NCBI GenBank assembly: GCA_004154925.1
Contig: QJNS01000258.1
Span: 45,197 to 109,196 of the forward strand
DNA: 64,000 nt
Direction of reading: 5' to 3'
Origin: Monosporascus cannonballus
Lineage: Eukaryota > Ascomycota > Sordariomycetes > Xylariales
In this document: positions 11,301-24,100 of the stretch, one piece after another
How positions within the stretch are numbered: position 1 is the stretch's first letter
How the letters are laid out: each line of letters starts with the position of its first letter
The notes under the pieces: generated by a model
Database searches by the model: none
Seen by the model: the letters and a program-made list of their open reading frames with translations, nothing else
What the model was told of the DNA's origin: nothing
Translations under genes and position numbers: made by a program

Positions 11301-11586
11301 TGTTACGACCTGACAAGGTGCGGCCCTAGGAAAGGGTCGCAACAGGGATCTACGAGCCAAGTGGGTCAAGTTACGTGATGGCTCAACAGGATCGATCGTA
11401 GAACCATTAAAGCCAGGTTCGACAGGATTGATCGTAAAGCCATTAAAGCCAAGTTCGATAAAAGTGATAAGTTATAATATATAAATATATTTCTTTATAA
11501 TTTAAATAATTTTAATTTATAGTAATATTTTGTTATACAAAATCTTTTTAATAGTATAAAACCCAATAAATTATTGTATTTATTTT
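11301..11586 (+). repeat. LTR-B type fragment at island edge
   Basis: It begins TGTTACGACCTGACAAGG and contains the GGTTCGAC/GATCGATCGTA repeats seen in the LTR at 19205 and 53370. It lacks the family's usual LTR 3' end and is cut by Gypsy A. The TSD copy ATTTT occupies 11582-11586. Its first 150 bases are much less mutated than its second half. Confidence 0.75.
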
Positions 11587-12157
11587 TGTGACGGCTAGGC
11601 TAATTAACCAACTATTAAACCTAAGTCGACGGGTTTATATTAGCAGGAGTATCGTGAGAATCTAAGCAATGGATATAGTAACGTATTACGTTTCGTAATA
11701 CTAAGGGCGTCTTAAGTAACGAACTATTATATTGCAAATATTTAATATTAATAAATATTATAAGTTGAAATTATTTAAATTATAAAAATAACAAACGTAC
11801 ATATATTTATTTATTAACGCCTGGTTTTATTAAATTATTGTAATTTCGTAACGATCCCAATAATCCTAATTTTCGTAAATTTCGTAACGATCTTAATAAT
11901 CCTAATTTTCGTAAATTTCGTAACGATCCCAATAATCCTAATTTTCGTAAATTTCGTAACGATTTTAATAATCCTGACTTTCGTAAATTTTGTAACGATC
12001 CTAATAATCCTGACTTTTGTAAATTTCGTAACGATCCTAATAATCCTGACTTTCGTAAATTTCGTAACGATCCTAATAATCCATTACGTAACCTTCTTTT
12101 TGGTTCTTTACTCGTCTTAATTGTTTCTGGGCATGCCAAACGTACTGGGCCATGACA
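11587..12157 (-). repeat. 3' LTR of Gypsy A
   Basis: 571 bp. In element orientation it starts TGTCATGGCC and ends CTAGCCGTCACA. It contains a 36-bp tandem array. Confidence 0.9.
11845..12085 (-). repeat. 36-bp minisatellite in Gypsy A 3' LTR, about 7 units
   Basis: The unit contains TTCGTAACGATCC and TAATCCTAATTTTCGTAAA. It keeps an open frame on the minus strand that reads a 12-residue repeat (GLLGSLRNLRKS), because 36 is a multiple of three. The frame is most likely incidental. Confidence 0.85.
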
Positions 12158-15100
12158 TAATCCTCCTTTTCCCAGGATTTTCGTCCCGAAAATTTTATTT
12201 TGTAAGTTTTCAAATTCCATCATAACGGGTCGTATTAAGAAATATACTAAACCTTCCTCCAGAGCGAAAACTGCTTAACGTAACTTTTTAGTTGCTGCCG
12301 TACTTTCTGCCAACCCCACCGATATGGCACCTTGTTCCTACTGTGAACGAAGAAAGTTGGAATGTAAATTATTAGAGAATAACTTTTTTCGCTGTTCGTT
12401 TTATATTAAAAACAATTAATCTAATTATAATATGCGGGGTTTAAGCCCAGAACAGTTGTAACGCATCGCTGTTTAGCACCAAAAGCTTAAATTAGAATTA
12501 AAGGCTGCTGAAAAAAAGGCCGATCGGGTTATTTCGGAAACCAACGCCCGTTTGCGTCGTTTGCGTAAATAGAAGAAAATGTGATATAACAAAATGATAA
12601 AGGCTGTTTTTCGCGGTATCGACAATCTGGAGGAACTGGATAAATTGGAACGCAAGGAGCGAACAAAGGCCGCGGAAGCTACGTTAGCAACATCTGCTAT
12701 TCCTCCCGATTAGTTTAATATCGAACCCATAGATTGGTCCGTTACCGACTGGGGGGCCCTTGATTTTTCCGTTTTCGACGTTGCTGGTAAAAATTCTTTA
12801 ATAGGCGTTAAGCGCCAGTAAGATTTTTGGCGGGTTCCCAGGTGTTCTCGGAGTTTGGGTGCTTCCTCCACTTAATTAGGTACTTGGTAAGTCCGTTTTA
12901 TTTCCGCATGTCGAAAATCTTTTCCACTTTATATGCTTATTTGTTTTCCACCTTTACGTTATTTTATGCCGTACGTACTTTGATTATATTTGCTGTTAAT
13001 TCGAGTAAAAAAATATAAAAAATTGGATAGAATTTAACTTTAGGTAAAAGTTCTAATTGGTAATTATTTTTTGAAATTTTCTTGACGATTTTATATAGAC
13101 CGATATACTTGAAATCAAATTTTTTGCTAGGACGTTTTGTTTAAATATTTTTGGTGGTAAAATAAATTATTTCCCCTTTTTTGAAAATTAATCCTTTTAA
13201 TCTTTTTTTGATGTAATATTTACTTATTTAATTCCGTACGAATTTTAATTTTATTTTCATTTCCTGGTATAATTATTTCAGTTATTCTGACGTAAGGATT
13301 GCTTTAATGTTAATAGGTCTATCGTCGTATATTTCCTTATAAATTTTTGGGGTAAAACCAAAGTTCGTGTTAATTAATGTTATCTTGATATTTTCGTAGT
13401 AACTGGTATTATAAGCTAATTAAGTAATAGGTAACTTCTTAATCCAGTTGTTTTATTCGTAATTAATGTAATATCGTAAGTAAATTTCCAAAATTTGGTT
13501 TATTCGTTTTATCTATCCATCCGTTTAAGGTTTAAATGCGTTAAATAACTTGTGATTTAGGCCAATTTGTGCCATAAGGCCTTGCTAAAACTTCGAAATA
13601 AACGTCGTTTTTTTATTTAAAATAATTTCGTATAATAATCCGTATATGTTAAAGATATTTTTAAAGAAAATATATGCTATTTATTTTGCATTAATATCTT
13701 CGTAATAAGGTAAAAAATAAAAAAATTTCGTAAATCGATCGACAATAACGAAAATGCTATCGTAATATATTTTTATCGCTGGATCTTCGGATAAAGGAAA
13801 TTTAATAATAAAATCCATAATAATCGAATCCCAAGGTTTTTTTGAGACTGGTAATAGTTATAACTTTTTATAAGGCTTATATCGTTACGCCTTAGCCTTA
13901 TTATAAAGGTCATATTATCGTCGTACTTTTTGAACCATCGTTTTTATCTTAAGAAAAGAATATATGCGCTAAAATTGCTTTAAGGTTTTGTAAATCCTTG
14001 GATATCCATGTAACTGATATTCATATATATTTCGTACTAAGTCCATTTAATATTTTTCTGGAATTTGCATTTTATCCGTTTTTTGGTTTTCTGGGAGATT
14101 ATCGTTATACTGCTAGATCTTCTGATATATATCCAAAGGTACTGCCCGAATTGTTGCAATCTGTCGTAAACGTAAATATCTTTTTAGTATAATGTCGAAA
14201 ATTATATATTTAACCTTAACCAACTTTTTTTCGAAATCTGGTCATTTACTTAAGGTATCGGTTTTACCGTTTTCTGAACCCTTTCTATAAATAATAACGA
14301 AGTCAAAGTTCGCCATTTCTTTTGCATATCGCAGTTATTATCCTATAAGTTCTCTAGTCGTAATAAACCGGATAAAGTTTTAATAATCCGTATAAACCTT
14401 AACCTGGTACAAACTTCCTTTCAGGAAATACCTAAATTCGCAAAATACCATAACAATAGCCATAAATTCTTTATCTGGGATGCCGTAATTAAGCTCAGTT
14501 CCTTTTAATTTGTATGAGAAAAATGCAATAAGGTACAGTTTGCCTTAATTATCCCGTTATCCGATTATTACGCCTAACGCGTAATCCGAAATATCGGTTT
14601 TTAATTTAACTAGGCAGCTTAAATTATACATAATTAATACTGGCTCGTTAGTAATCGTATCCTTAATCTTTTAAAACGCCCTTTCTGTTTCCGGCGTCCA
14701 TCTAAACTTTTTTTTTTTGGTAAGGTTAATTAAGGGTATAGTTATTTTGCTAAAATTCCGAATAAACTTTCTGTAATAATTGGCGAATCCAAGGAATACC
14801 TGTATTTCCTTAACCGTCATTAACGTTTACCATTCTGTAATTGTAGCGATTTTCTTAGGATCCATTTTAATATATCCTAAGGTAATAATATATCCCAAGT
14901 ATTTTACTTCTTACTTATGGAACTAACTTTTTTCTGCGTTAACTAACAATTTCGCGTCCTATAAAACTTAAAGAACCTTATAAACGTATTTTACGTATGC
15001 CTTTTTTGTTTTTGAGAAAATGAGAATATCGTCGAGATAATACATAACAAAAACGTCGAAGTATTCCCATAATACATAATTTATTATCCGTTAGAAAATT

Positions 15101-18100
15101 ATTAAGGCGTTCGTAAGTCCTATTAACGTAACCAAATACTTAAATAATCCGTATTTTGTTTTAAAGGCTATTTTTTATTCGTATCTTTTTTTAATTTTAA
15201 TAAGGTTATATTTATCTTTAAAATCGAATACCGTAAATTATTTAGTTCCATAAAATCGGTCTTTTATTTCCGTAATTAAAGGTAATAATATTCGATTCTT
15301 AATAATAATGTCGTTTAGTTGCCGATAATCAACTATAAATCGTAATTTTCCGTTTTTCTTAAATACGAAAAATATTAGATATCCTGCTAGTAATTTCGAA
15401 GGTCGAATCCATTTTTTCTGTAACCGATTTTCCAAATATTCTTTAAAAGTACGTAATTCGTTTTTATTAAGGTTATAAATAAGGTAAAATTTCGTCGAAA
15501 ATCCTTTTTTAAGGATTATTTTATAATTTTATTCGTTATATTTTGGTAATTTTCGTATTAAGCTTTTTTTTAAAAAGTTGTTCGTATTTGTAATATTACG
15601 GTAACATATTAATTAGATTTTTTAACTTTTGGGGCTATTGTTTTAGATTGTTATTTAAATGCCGTAATTTCGCTTTAATAATAACAATAATACGTCGTAT
15701 TTTTCTTTGATACCCATTTTTTTTCTTGTATCTTATCCCTTTAGGTAGTAAGGTATTTATCGTATCCTTATACTTGTATTCGTCGCCATTTTCGATCGAA
15801 TATTAAGCTTTTATTTCTTTTTTTTATTTATTAATAAAAGGTAAAACGAATTTTACTTAGCCAGTTCTTCCGTTAATTAAAATTCCGTACTGGCGTATCC
15901 ATAATAATCCTAAAATTATGTCGTAATTCTTAAATAAAACGATATCGAATTTAATTATTTGGTATCGTCCTTAGATAAAGATCTCGAAATGATTAATTTT
16001 GCGTAAAATTTTTCCGTTATCGTAAGCGAAATCCTGACTTTCGGCGTTCGTCGTTATATAAAATCTTAATTTATATTTTTATGGTAATTTAAATTCGTTA
16101 ATTATATCCGGTATAATGTAATTTCCGCCCAAAGTTCCGTAATTTACCATTACGGTATATTAATACGTTCCGATTCGTATATCTAAAGTAATAAGGTTAT
16201 TAACGGTTTTTATCGTTACGTTTAAAGCCTTTTTTGGGAATTTATCCTAATTTTTCGGGATTTTGTTATTTTGCGGCTTTTTTATAGGTAACTTTTTTCT
16301 TTTAACTCCTGTTCGAATCTGTCGAGCTTTGCTTGTATTTCTTTATATAACGCGTCGAGCTGCTATACCTATCGTTTTTGTCGGCATACCGTTCCTTCGA
16401 GCCGTATTAATTGCTTTTAGTTTTGTTATAATTCCTTTTTTTACCGGGTAAATTGTTCCTTAATATGATATATGGCTTTTTATTAGGCTTTATCGTTTTC
16501 CTACTGGAGGTTTTGTATAAATCGTTGGATTTTTCCCTTTAAAATTTATCGCTTATTAGGATCTGTGGTAAATGCTAGTTAAAAATGGAAATCCGTAATA
16601 ATTTTCTGGTAATGCTTCTTTATAATATGCTAAATTAACTTTTTTTCCGTCTGGTAATTATATTACTTATAATAACAGAAAAGGTTTTCCTGCGGATACC
16701 ATTTTCCCCTGGGCCAGTTTTCCGTTACCGCCAGCTGAAAAAAATCATTTTTAAAAGTTATAAATCGAAAATATCGGTATTATTATTTATCGTTTTTATT
16801 ATCTCCTGTTCGGTTAGGAAAATCGAATCCTTCGTAATATATTCGGGTAATTCTGTTATGAATATATCGTTTTTATTTTTCGTAATTAGGGTAATTCCGT
16901 CGTCGACAGTGGACAGCATGTTTTCTGCCATATTAATTAGGGATTTTAAGGCAGATTTTCTCCGTCCAGCCCTAATATTCCTTTAACTATTTTTTAAAAA
17001 TATTTTATTATTTTTTGATTACTTACTAAGCCAGGTTCCTGGTTTTTCGCATTCCTTATTGAATTTCTTATCGTAATGGTCCTTATTGGACTTCGTGCCA
17101 TAAGGGGTTTGGTTCGTATTTTAGTCGAATTATGTTAATAAGTTTACTTTCTTTTTTCTGATTCTCTTTGGATTATCTTTCGGGTACAGGTTTCCAGTTA
17201 TTTTTTCGTGGCTTTTTGGGCGAAAGGCATTTATAAGCCTTATGCCCCTTTTTTTCGTAATTGTAATATTCGATCTGGCTCCAATTTTTCTTATAAGTGG
17301 CTCTTAATTCCATAGGGCTTGGTTTAATGCCGTAAGAAATATTATTACGCCGGGAAGCGCTGGTATTAACCGTATGCCGAAACTTATTATTATATTTTCC
17401 CTTAATACCTTTAGTACGTTAAGCATATTATCGGTTATTAATTTTAACTGTTATAGCGATATAATTTAATAAATATTTAGGCCGGTTAAATTTAAAAATT
17501 TTTTTCTGTATTTCTTTTTTCAGGCCGTCGAAAAACTTGGCTATTAATACTTTTTGTCTTTAATTCAGCTTAGATGCTAGCTGAATAAGCGTACTGCCGT
17601 AACTGGATATTGGTCCTTTTTGTCATAATTGCTAAATTTGCATCTCGGCTTTTGTTTTTTCGTTTACTATTCCGAAAGTTTTCGTTAATATTTGTTCGAA
17701 TTGCTCGTAATCGTTATAAATTTGCATTATTTCCGGATTTTGCTTTTCCTAGGGCAAAATAACATATTTTTTCATAACGGGCTTAAATTAAATAATTGCA
17801 TTACTAATAAGTTGTCTTATTACGAACTTAATTCGTATAATAAATGTAATAAGTCGAATGGGAAAGTACCCAAATTATGTTTGGCATTAGGTTAGGAACA
17901 GTTATAATTTTGTTAAAATTCCATCAAAAGGTTCCGGCTTAAGGGGTTTAAGGACTTTTCCTAGTTCCTTAGTGGAATTTAATTAAATAACCTGATTCGA
18001 CCAAAAGGGCTTTTCAGTTTCGGGAGCCTTTCCTTTCTCCTTAAGCTTTTCATAGGCGGCTTAGAAAAACGTCGTAAGGTTATTTTTATCTTGTTTAAAC

Positions 18101-18308
18101 TAAAGGATGCGTTCGTTTATAGCATCCAGGCGTCGAAAAACTTCTTTTCGAAAAAGACGAAACTGCTCCTTTTCTTCCTCGGATTCCATTCCGGTATTAG
18201 GGTCCTTAGGGACCTAATAAATGGGTTATTCGGGTTGCTTGTTAATAAATATAATGTCGGCGATATTGCTTAAAGTTTAACGGTACCATTAAATAAAAGC
18301 TTATAACG

Positions 18309-18843
18309 TATAACGGCTAAATTAATTAACCAACTATTAAACCTAAGTTGACAGGTTTATGTTAACAGAAATATTGTAGGAATTTAAATAATAAATATAG
18401 TAACATATTATGTTTCGTAATATTAAAAACGTTTTAAATAATAAATTGTTATATTATAAATATTTAATATTAATAAGTATTATAAATTAAAGTTATTTAA
18501 ATTATGGAAATAACGAATATATATATACTTATTTATTAACGCCTAATTTTATTAAATTATTATAATTTCGTAATAATCCTAATAATCCTAATTTTTGTAA
18601 ATTTCGTAACGATTTTAATAATCCTAATTTTCGTAAATTTTGTAACGATCCTAATAATCCTAATTCTCGTAAATCTCGTAACGATCCTAATAATCCTAAC
18701 TTTCGTAAATCTCGTAACGATCCTAATAATCCTGATTTTCGTAAATCTCGTAACGATCCCAATGATCCATTACGTAACCTTCCTTCTGGTTCTCCACTCG
18801 TCTTGACTGTTTCTGGGCATGCCAAGCGTGCTGGGCCATGACA
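18309..18843 (-). repeat. 5' LTR of Gypsy A
   Basis: 535 bp, homologous to 11587-12157 but with one 36-bp unit fewer (array at about 18560-18765). It differs from its partner by many C/T and G/A changes. The 36-bp length difference equals the repeat unit. Confidence 0.88.
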
Positions 18844-18848
18844 ATTTT

Positions 18849-19021
18849 ATTAAAATTTATAAACTATTTATAAATATAAATTCTTACAATTTACGTTTAT
18901 TAATCAAATTAAAATAAATTTACATATAAAAGGTTTTTTATTAAAATGAAGTTTAAAAAACCGGAACTATATAATAGAAAAAATATATTTCGATTTTTTT
19001 ATATAAATATATAACGTACTA
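18849..19021. other. AT-rich spacer between Gypsy A and pogo P1
   Basis: Unidentified AT-rich sequence following the TSD of Gypsy A and ending at the terminal inverted repeat of P1. Before A inserted it was continuous with 11301-11586. Confidence 0.5.
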
Positions 19022-19204
19022 TATAAGTAAGCTGGACACATAAATAAACTGGACACTTTTTTTTTAACAATTTTACCATCCGACTTTAATTACTTATTTC
19101 TTAACAATTACAATATGGAACGGCTTACAAAAAATCGAGAATAAACTTAACTGTTTAGGTTAAGAAAAATAACTCGAAAATTAGTTATAAAAAACTTGGT
19201 TTTA

Positions 19205-19574
19205 TGTTATGACCTGACAGGCTGCGGCCTCGGGAAACGGTCGCAACAAAAAATGACTAAGCCATATAGGTCGAGTCACGTAATGGCTCGATAGGATCTA
19301 TCGTAAAACCCATAGAGCTAGGCTCGACAGAATATATCGTAAAACCTATAAAGCCAGGTTCGACAAAGTTAAAAAAACTAAATATATATATATTTATTAT
19401 TTCCATAATTTAAATAAATTTAGCTTATAATAATAATTCGTTATTTAAAATATTTTTAATATTACGAAACGTAATATAGTATAATATTTATAAATCAAAA
19501 TCTTATAATATTTTTGTTAATATAAACCCGTACAATTAAGATTTAATAATTAGTTAAATTATTTAGCCGTTATA
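19205..19574 (+). repeat. 5' LTR of Gypsy B
   Basis: 370 bp, starting TGTTATGACCTGACAGGC and ending GCCGTTATA (decayed GCCGTCACA). It contains the intact form of the sequence into which Gypsy C inserted in the other LTR (CCCATAGAGC near 19308). Confidence 0.88.
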
Positions 19575-20657
19575 CGTTATAATTTTTTATTTAGCAATAC
19601 CGTTAAATTTTCAGCAATACCGCCGACGTTATATTTACGAGCAAGTAACTCGAATAATCTATTTACCAGGTCCTTGATTACCTAAATATTGGAATAAAAT
19701 CCGAGAAGGAAAAAGAAAAACCTTACCTTTTTCGCGAAGAAATTTTTCAATACCTGGATATTATAAACGAACGTATCCTTTAGCTTAAAAGAAATAATAA
19801 TGATCTTACGATATCCCTTTAAGTTGGTTATAAGAAACTTAAGAAAAAAAAACTTCCGAAATCAGGAAACTTTTTTAAATAAGTTAGGTTATTTAGCTAA
19901 AGTTTATCAAAAAATTAAAACACGTTTTTAAATTTCTAAATTTAAAATTTTTTAACGGAAGTTTAATTTAATTATAATTTTTTTATTTAATACTAAATAT
20001 ATTTCAGGTATTTTCTTATTTAATTTATTACGTTTACCATACGAATTAAATTTGTAATTAAACGATTTATCGGAAATACGGTGAATTAATTTAAGATTAT
20101 TATAAGAAAATATATTATTTTATTAATCGAAACCTAAAGTCTTAAAATAATACGAATTTATAATAATTATACATAATTTGAACAAATATTAATAAAAATT
20201 TTCGGAATAATAAATGAAAAAGTAAAAGCCGAAATACAAATTTAATAATTACGATAAAAAAGATTAATATCTAATTACGATAAGACGTTAATTTAATTAG
20301 CGGTTAAATTAAATTGAGAATAAAAAGTATTAATAGCCAAGTTTTTCGACGGCTTAAAAAATATTAGAAAAACTTTTTAAGTTTAATTGGCTTAAGTATT
20401 TGTCAGATTTTATTATTATAACTATTAAGATTAACATTTAATAATACGCCTAACGTATTAAAGGTATTCAAAGAAAAAATAATAACAAATTCCGATATAC
20501 GGCTAATATTAACGTTTTTCGACGCAATAACATTTTTTACGGCACGGAATCAGGACCTATGAAATTAGAAGCCACTTATAGGAAAAACTAAAGCTAAACC
20601 AAATATTACAATTATAACAAAATAAGGTACAAAATAACGCAATATAAAGTACCGAAA

Positions 20658-21191
20658 TGTGACGGCTAGGGCGCTTAACCAACTATTAAACCTTAGTCGT
20701 ACGGGTTTATGTTGGCAGGAGTATTGTCAGATATAAGGGACATCAGTTGTGTGTGTATTGATGACTAGTTGCAGGTGCTCTAGAACGCGCACTGCACTTT
20801 AAGGTGATCTAGTCCCGGAACATATATGTTCCGATCAGAGGGAATCTTCCGTATATGGGGTGCTAGAGCACCCCCTGCTAGCTGACAAGTATCGTGGGAC
20901 TCTGTAGCAATGAGATAACTTAGTCACGTCTCTTAATACCAAGGGTGCAGAAGCGTATTGCAAACGATTAGTATTGATAAGTGTTGCAAGCTGAAGCTAT
21001 CTAAACTATGGAAATAATGAGCGTATATATCTTATTCCTGCTCGCTGGATCACCACCAGTAAGTTGGTGATCCGACTCACTGGCTCACCACCAGTGAGTT
21101 GGTGATCCATCACGTGACCTGCCCCACCGCGCATTTGTGGTTGGGTTATGATAGACCGTTTCTGGAGACCGTGGCTCGTTGAGCCATGACA
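20658..21191 (-). repeat. Solo LTR (A-like variant) inside Gypsy B gag, little mutated
   Basis: It starts TGTGACGGCTAGG and ends GAGCCATGACA on the plus strand, as in the LTRs of Gypsy A, but the middle differs and there is no 36-bp array. Flanking gag sequence resumes on both sides and aligns with gag of Gypsy C (27.67 kb), so this is an insertion. The flanks CGAAA and CCAAA form only an imperfect TSD. Composition is near normal. Two hairpins with arms GGATCACCA/TGGTGATCC lie at 21047-21073 and about 21082-21108, in what would be U3. Confidence 0.8.
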
Positions 21192-24100
21192 CCAAAAAAC
21201 CTTATTAAAATAACTGAAAACTTATACTTAAAGGATAATCCGAAAAAAACCAAAAAAACGAACACAAATCCATTAATATAATTTAGCCTAAGTATATACC
21301 AGGTTCCCTATAGCAAAAAATTTAATAAGAAATGCGAAAAACTAAAAGGCTAGCTTAATAAACATTACGAACATAATAAAAAGCATTATGAGGATAATTA
21401 TGCGAATACCAGAATTAGATAGAAAAAATCTGTCCCGGAATCCCTAATCGATACGGCAAAATGTATACCATATATTATCGACGACGAGAATATCCCGATT
21501 ACGAGAAATGGAAATAGTATATTTACGAACAAATTACCTGTATATATTATAAAGAAATCGATTTTCCAAAACAGTATTGAGAATAAAAAAAGGATAAATA
21601 ATGGTATCGATATTTTGAATTTATAGCTTCAGAAAATATTTAATAATTGGCCGAAATAAAAAGCTAATCCGAAAAAAAGTAATATTTGCAAAAATACTTT
21701 TTATTCTTATTAGTAATATAATTATCAAACGAAAAAAAGTTGATTTAGCATTTAGTAAGAAAGAATTATTAGAAAATTATTATAAATTTTTACGAAAAGA
21801 AAGCTATTAAAGAAGAAATACGTAAATATATAAGAGAATTTTAAAACGACAATTAAAAACCAAATAATAGAATATAATCGCAAACATAAAAAAATAATTT
21901 ATTCGATAAAGAAAAAATTATAACAAAATTAAGAATAATTAATATAATTCGAAAAAAAGTACGCCGGTAATAATGATACATATAGCAACTTAATACGTTA
22001 AATGTAAAAATATAAATAAAGTTCGATAAATTCGAATAAACGTTTAAAAAGATTTATTTATAAAAAAGCTACAGAATAACGAAACCTAAAGGAATTAAAG
22101 GAAATTCCTAAAAAAGTTTTAAATGTAATAATAAAAGCCGTTAAGAACTTTATTATTTTAGATATATAAATCGGAACGTATTGGTATACCGTAATAATAA
22201 ATTACGAAGCTTTGGGCGGAATTATATTATACCAAATATAGTTAATAAGCTTAAATTATTATGAAAATACAAGTTAAAACTATATATAGCGACGATTATC
22301 AAAAGTTAGGAATTCTTTAACGATAACGAGGAAATTATTTACGAAATTAATTATTTCGAGGTTTTTATTTAAGGATAATATCAAATAATTAATATCGATA
22401 TCGTGTTATTTAGGAATTATAATATAATCTTAGAATTATCATAAATATGCTAATACGGAATTTTAATTAATAAAGAAATTAGCCAGATAAGGTTTCTCTT
22501 ATACCTTATTAACATATAAAAAAGAATTAAGATCTTATTATTTAATCTATAATAGCGATAAATATAAATATAAGGACATAATAAAAACCTTATTACCTAA
22601 AGGGATAAAACATAAAAAACAAAATGGGCATTAAAAATATAGCATATCGTTATTACTATTAAAATGAAATTAAAATAACTAAATAACGATTTAGAGTAAC
22701 ACTTCCAAAAATCAGAAAACCTAATTAATGTATTATTACAATATTACAAATACAAATAATTTTTCAAAAAAAAGCTTAATACGAAATTACCAGATTATAG
22801 CGAATAAAATTATGAAATAATTTTTAAAAAAGAATTTTTAACAAAATTTTACTTTATTTATAACCTTAACGGAAATGAATCACGTATTTTCAAAAAGTAC
22901 TTAAAAGTTCGATTACAAAAAAATAAATTGGTTTTTCGAAATTCCTAGCAGGATATCCTCTGTTTTTTATACTAAGAAAGAACGGAAAATTATAACTTAT
23001 AGTTAATTATAAGTCACTAAACGATATTATTATTAAAAATCGAATATTATTATCCTTAATTACGGGAATAAAAAATTAACTTTACGAAAGCAAATAATTT
23101 AAAGCATTCGATCTTAAAAATAAATATCACTTTATTAGCATTAAAAAATGATATAAATAAAAAATAGCTTTTAAAATAAAATATAAATTATTTAAGTACG
23201 TGGTTATACCAATACGACTTACGAATGTATCAGTAATTTTTTAACGGATGGTAAATTATATACTACGGGAATACCTCGATATTTTTATCGTATATTATCT
23301 TAATAACATTCTTATTTTCTCAGAAACGGAAAAAGCACATATAGGACATATTTATAAAATTTTTCAAACTTTACAAAACGCAAAGTTACTTATTAACGTA
23401 AAAAAAGTCAGTTTTGCATATAAGAAATAAAATATCTAGGATATATTATTACTTTAAAACATATTACGATAAATTTTAAAAAAATCGCTGCAATTATAGA
23501 ATAACTAACGCCGATAACGGTTAAAAAAAATAAGTATTCCTTAGATTCGCTAATTACTATAGAAAGTTTATTCGGAATTTTAGCGAAATAATTATACTAT
23601 TAACGAACTTTACGAAACAAAAAAGAATTTAAATAAATGCTAAATATGGAAAGAATATTTTAAAATATTAAAGATATAATTAAAAACGATTTAATATTAA
23701 TTATATACGATTTAAATCGTTTCATTAAATTAAAAATTAATATTTCGAATTATTTGTTAAACGTAAAAATCGGATAATAAAATAATTAAGGTAAACTATA
23801 TCTTATTATATTCTTTTGGTATAAATTAAAAGGAAATAAATCTAATTACGGTTTTCCAAATAAAAATTTTATAGTTATTATTATAGTATTTCAAGAGTTT
23901 AGGTATTTCCTAAAAGGAAACTTATATTAGTTTAAAACTTATACGGATTATCTAAATCTTATCCGATTTACCATAAGGCGGAAATTTGTAAGATAATAAT
24001 TTTATTACGTAGAAAAATTAACGAATTTCGATTTCGTTATTATTTATAAAAATTTTTAAAAAATAATAAAGCAAATACTTTAAGTAAGCAACTAAACTTT

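Larger units (their letters stand above)
11587..18843 (-). mobile_element. Gypsy A: full-length Ty3/Gypsy chromovirus, minus orientation, RIP-decayed
   Basis: Two LTRs (11587-12157, 18309-18843) flank a 6.2-kb interior, and a perfect 5-bp TSD ATTTT lies at 11582-11586 and 18844-18848. On the minus strand the domains run in canonical order. They are gag with a zinc knuckle near 17270-17227 (Cys turned to Tyr at the first two positions), a protease region near 16.1 kb, reverse transcriptase (LRFIVDYRQLND near 15.34 kb; intact YLDDILIF near 15045-15019), RNase H (DISDYALG near 14.6 kb), integrase, a GPY/F-like FDFKYIGLYKIVKK near 13.1 kb, and a chromodomain (LTKYLIKW, NSENTWEPAKNL) near 12.88-12.80 kb. 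A purine-rich tract before the 3' LTR (12158-12180) fits a polypurine tract. Many stops make it non-functional. Confidence 0.92.

Noticed and set aside
11845..12085. Regular repeats that could suggest a CRISPR array
   Set aside because: Units are contiguous with no unique spacers, the DNA is eukaryotic and the array lies in an LTR.
11807..12223. 138-residue repetitive frame (GLLGSLRNLRKS units)
   Set aside because: It is the 36-bp minisatellite of an LTR read through. The repeat length is a multiple of three and stop-free, with no sign of protein selection.
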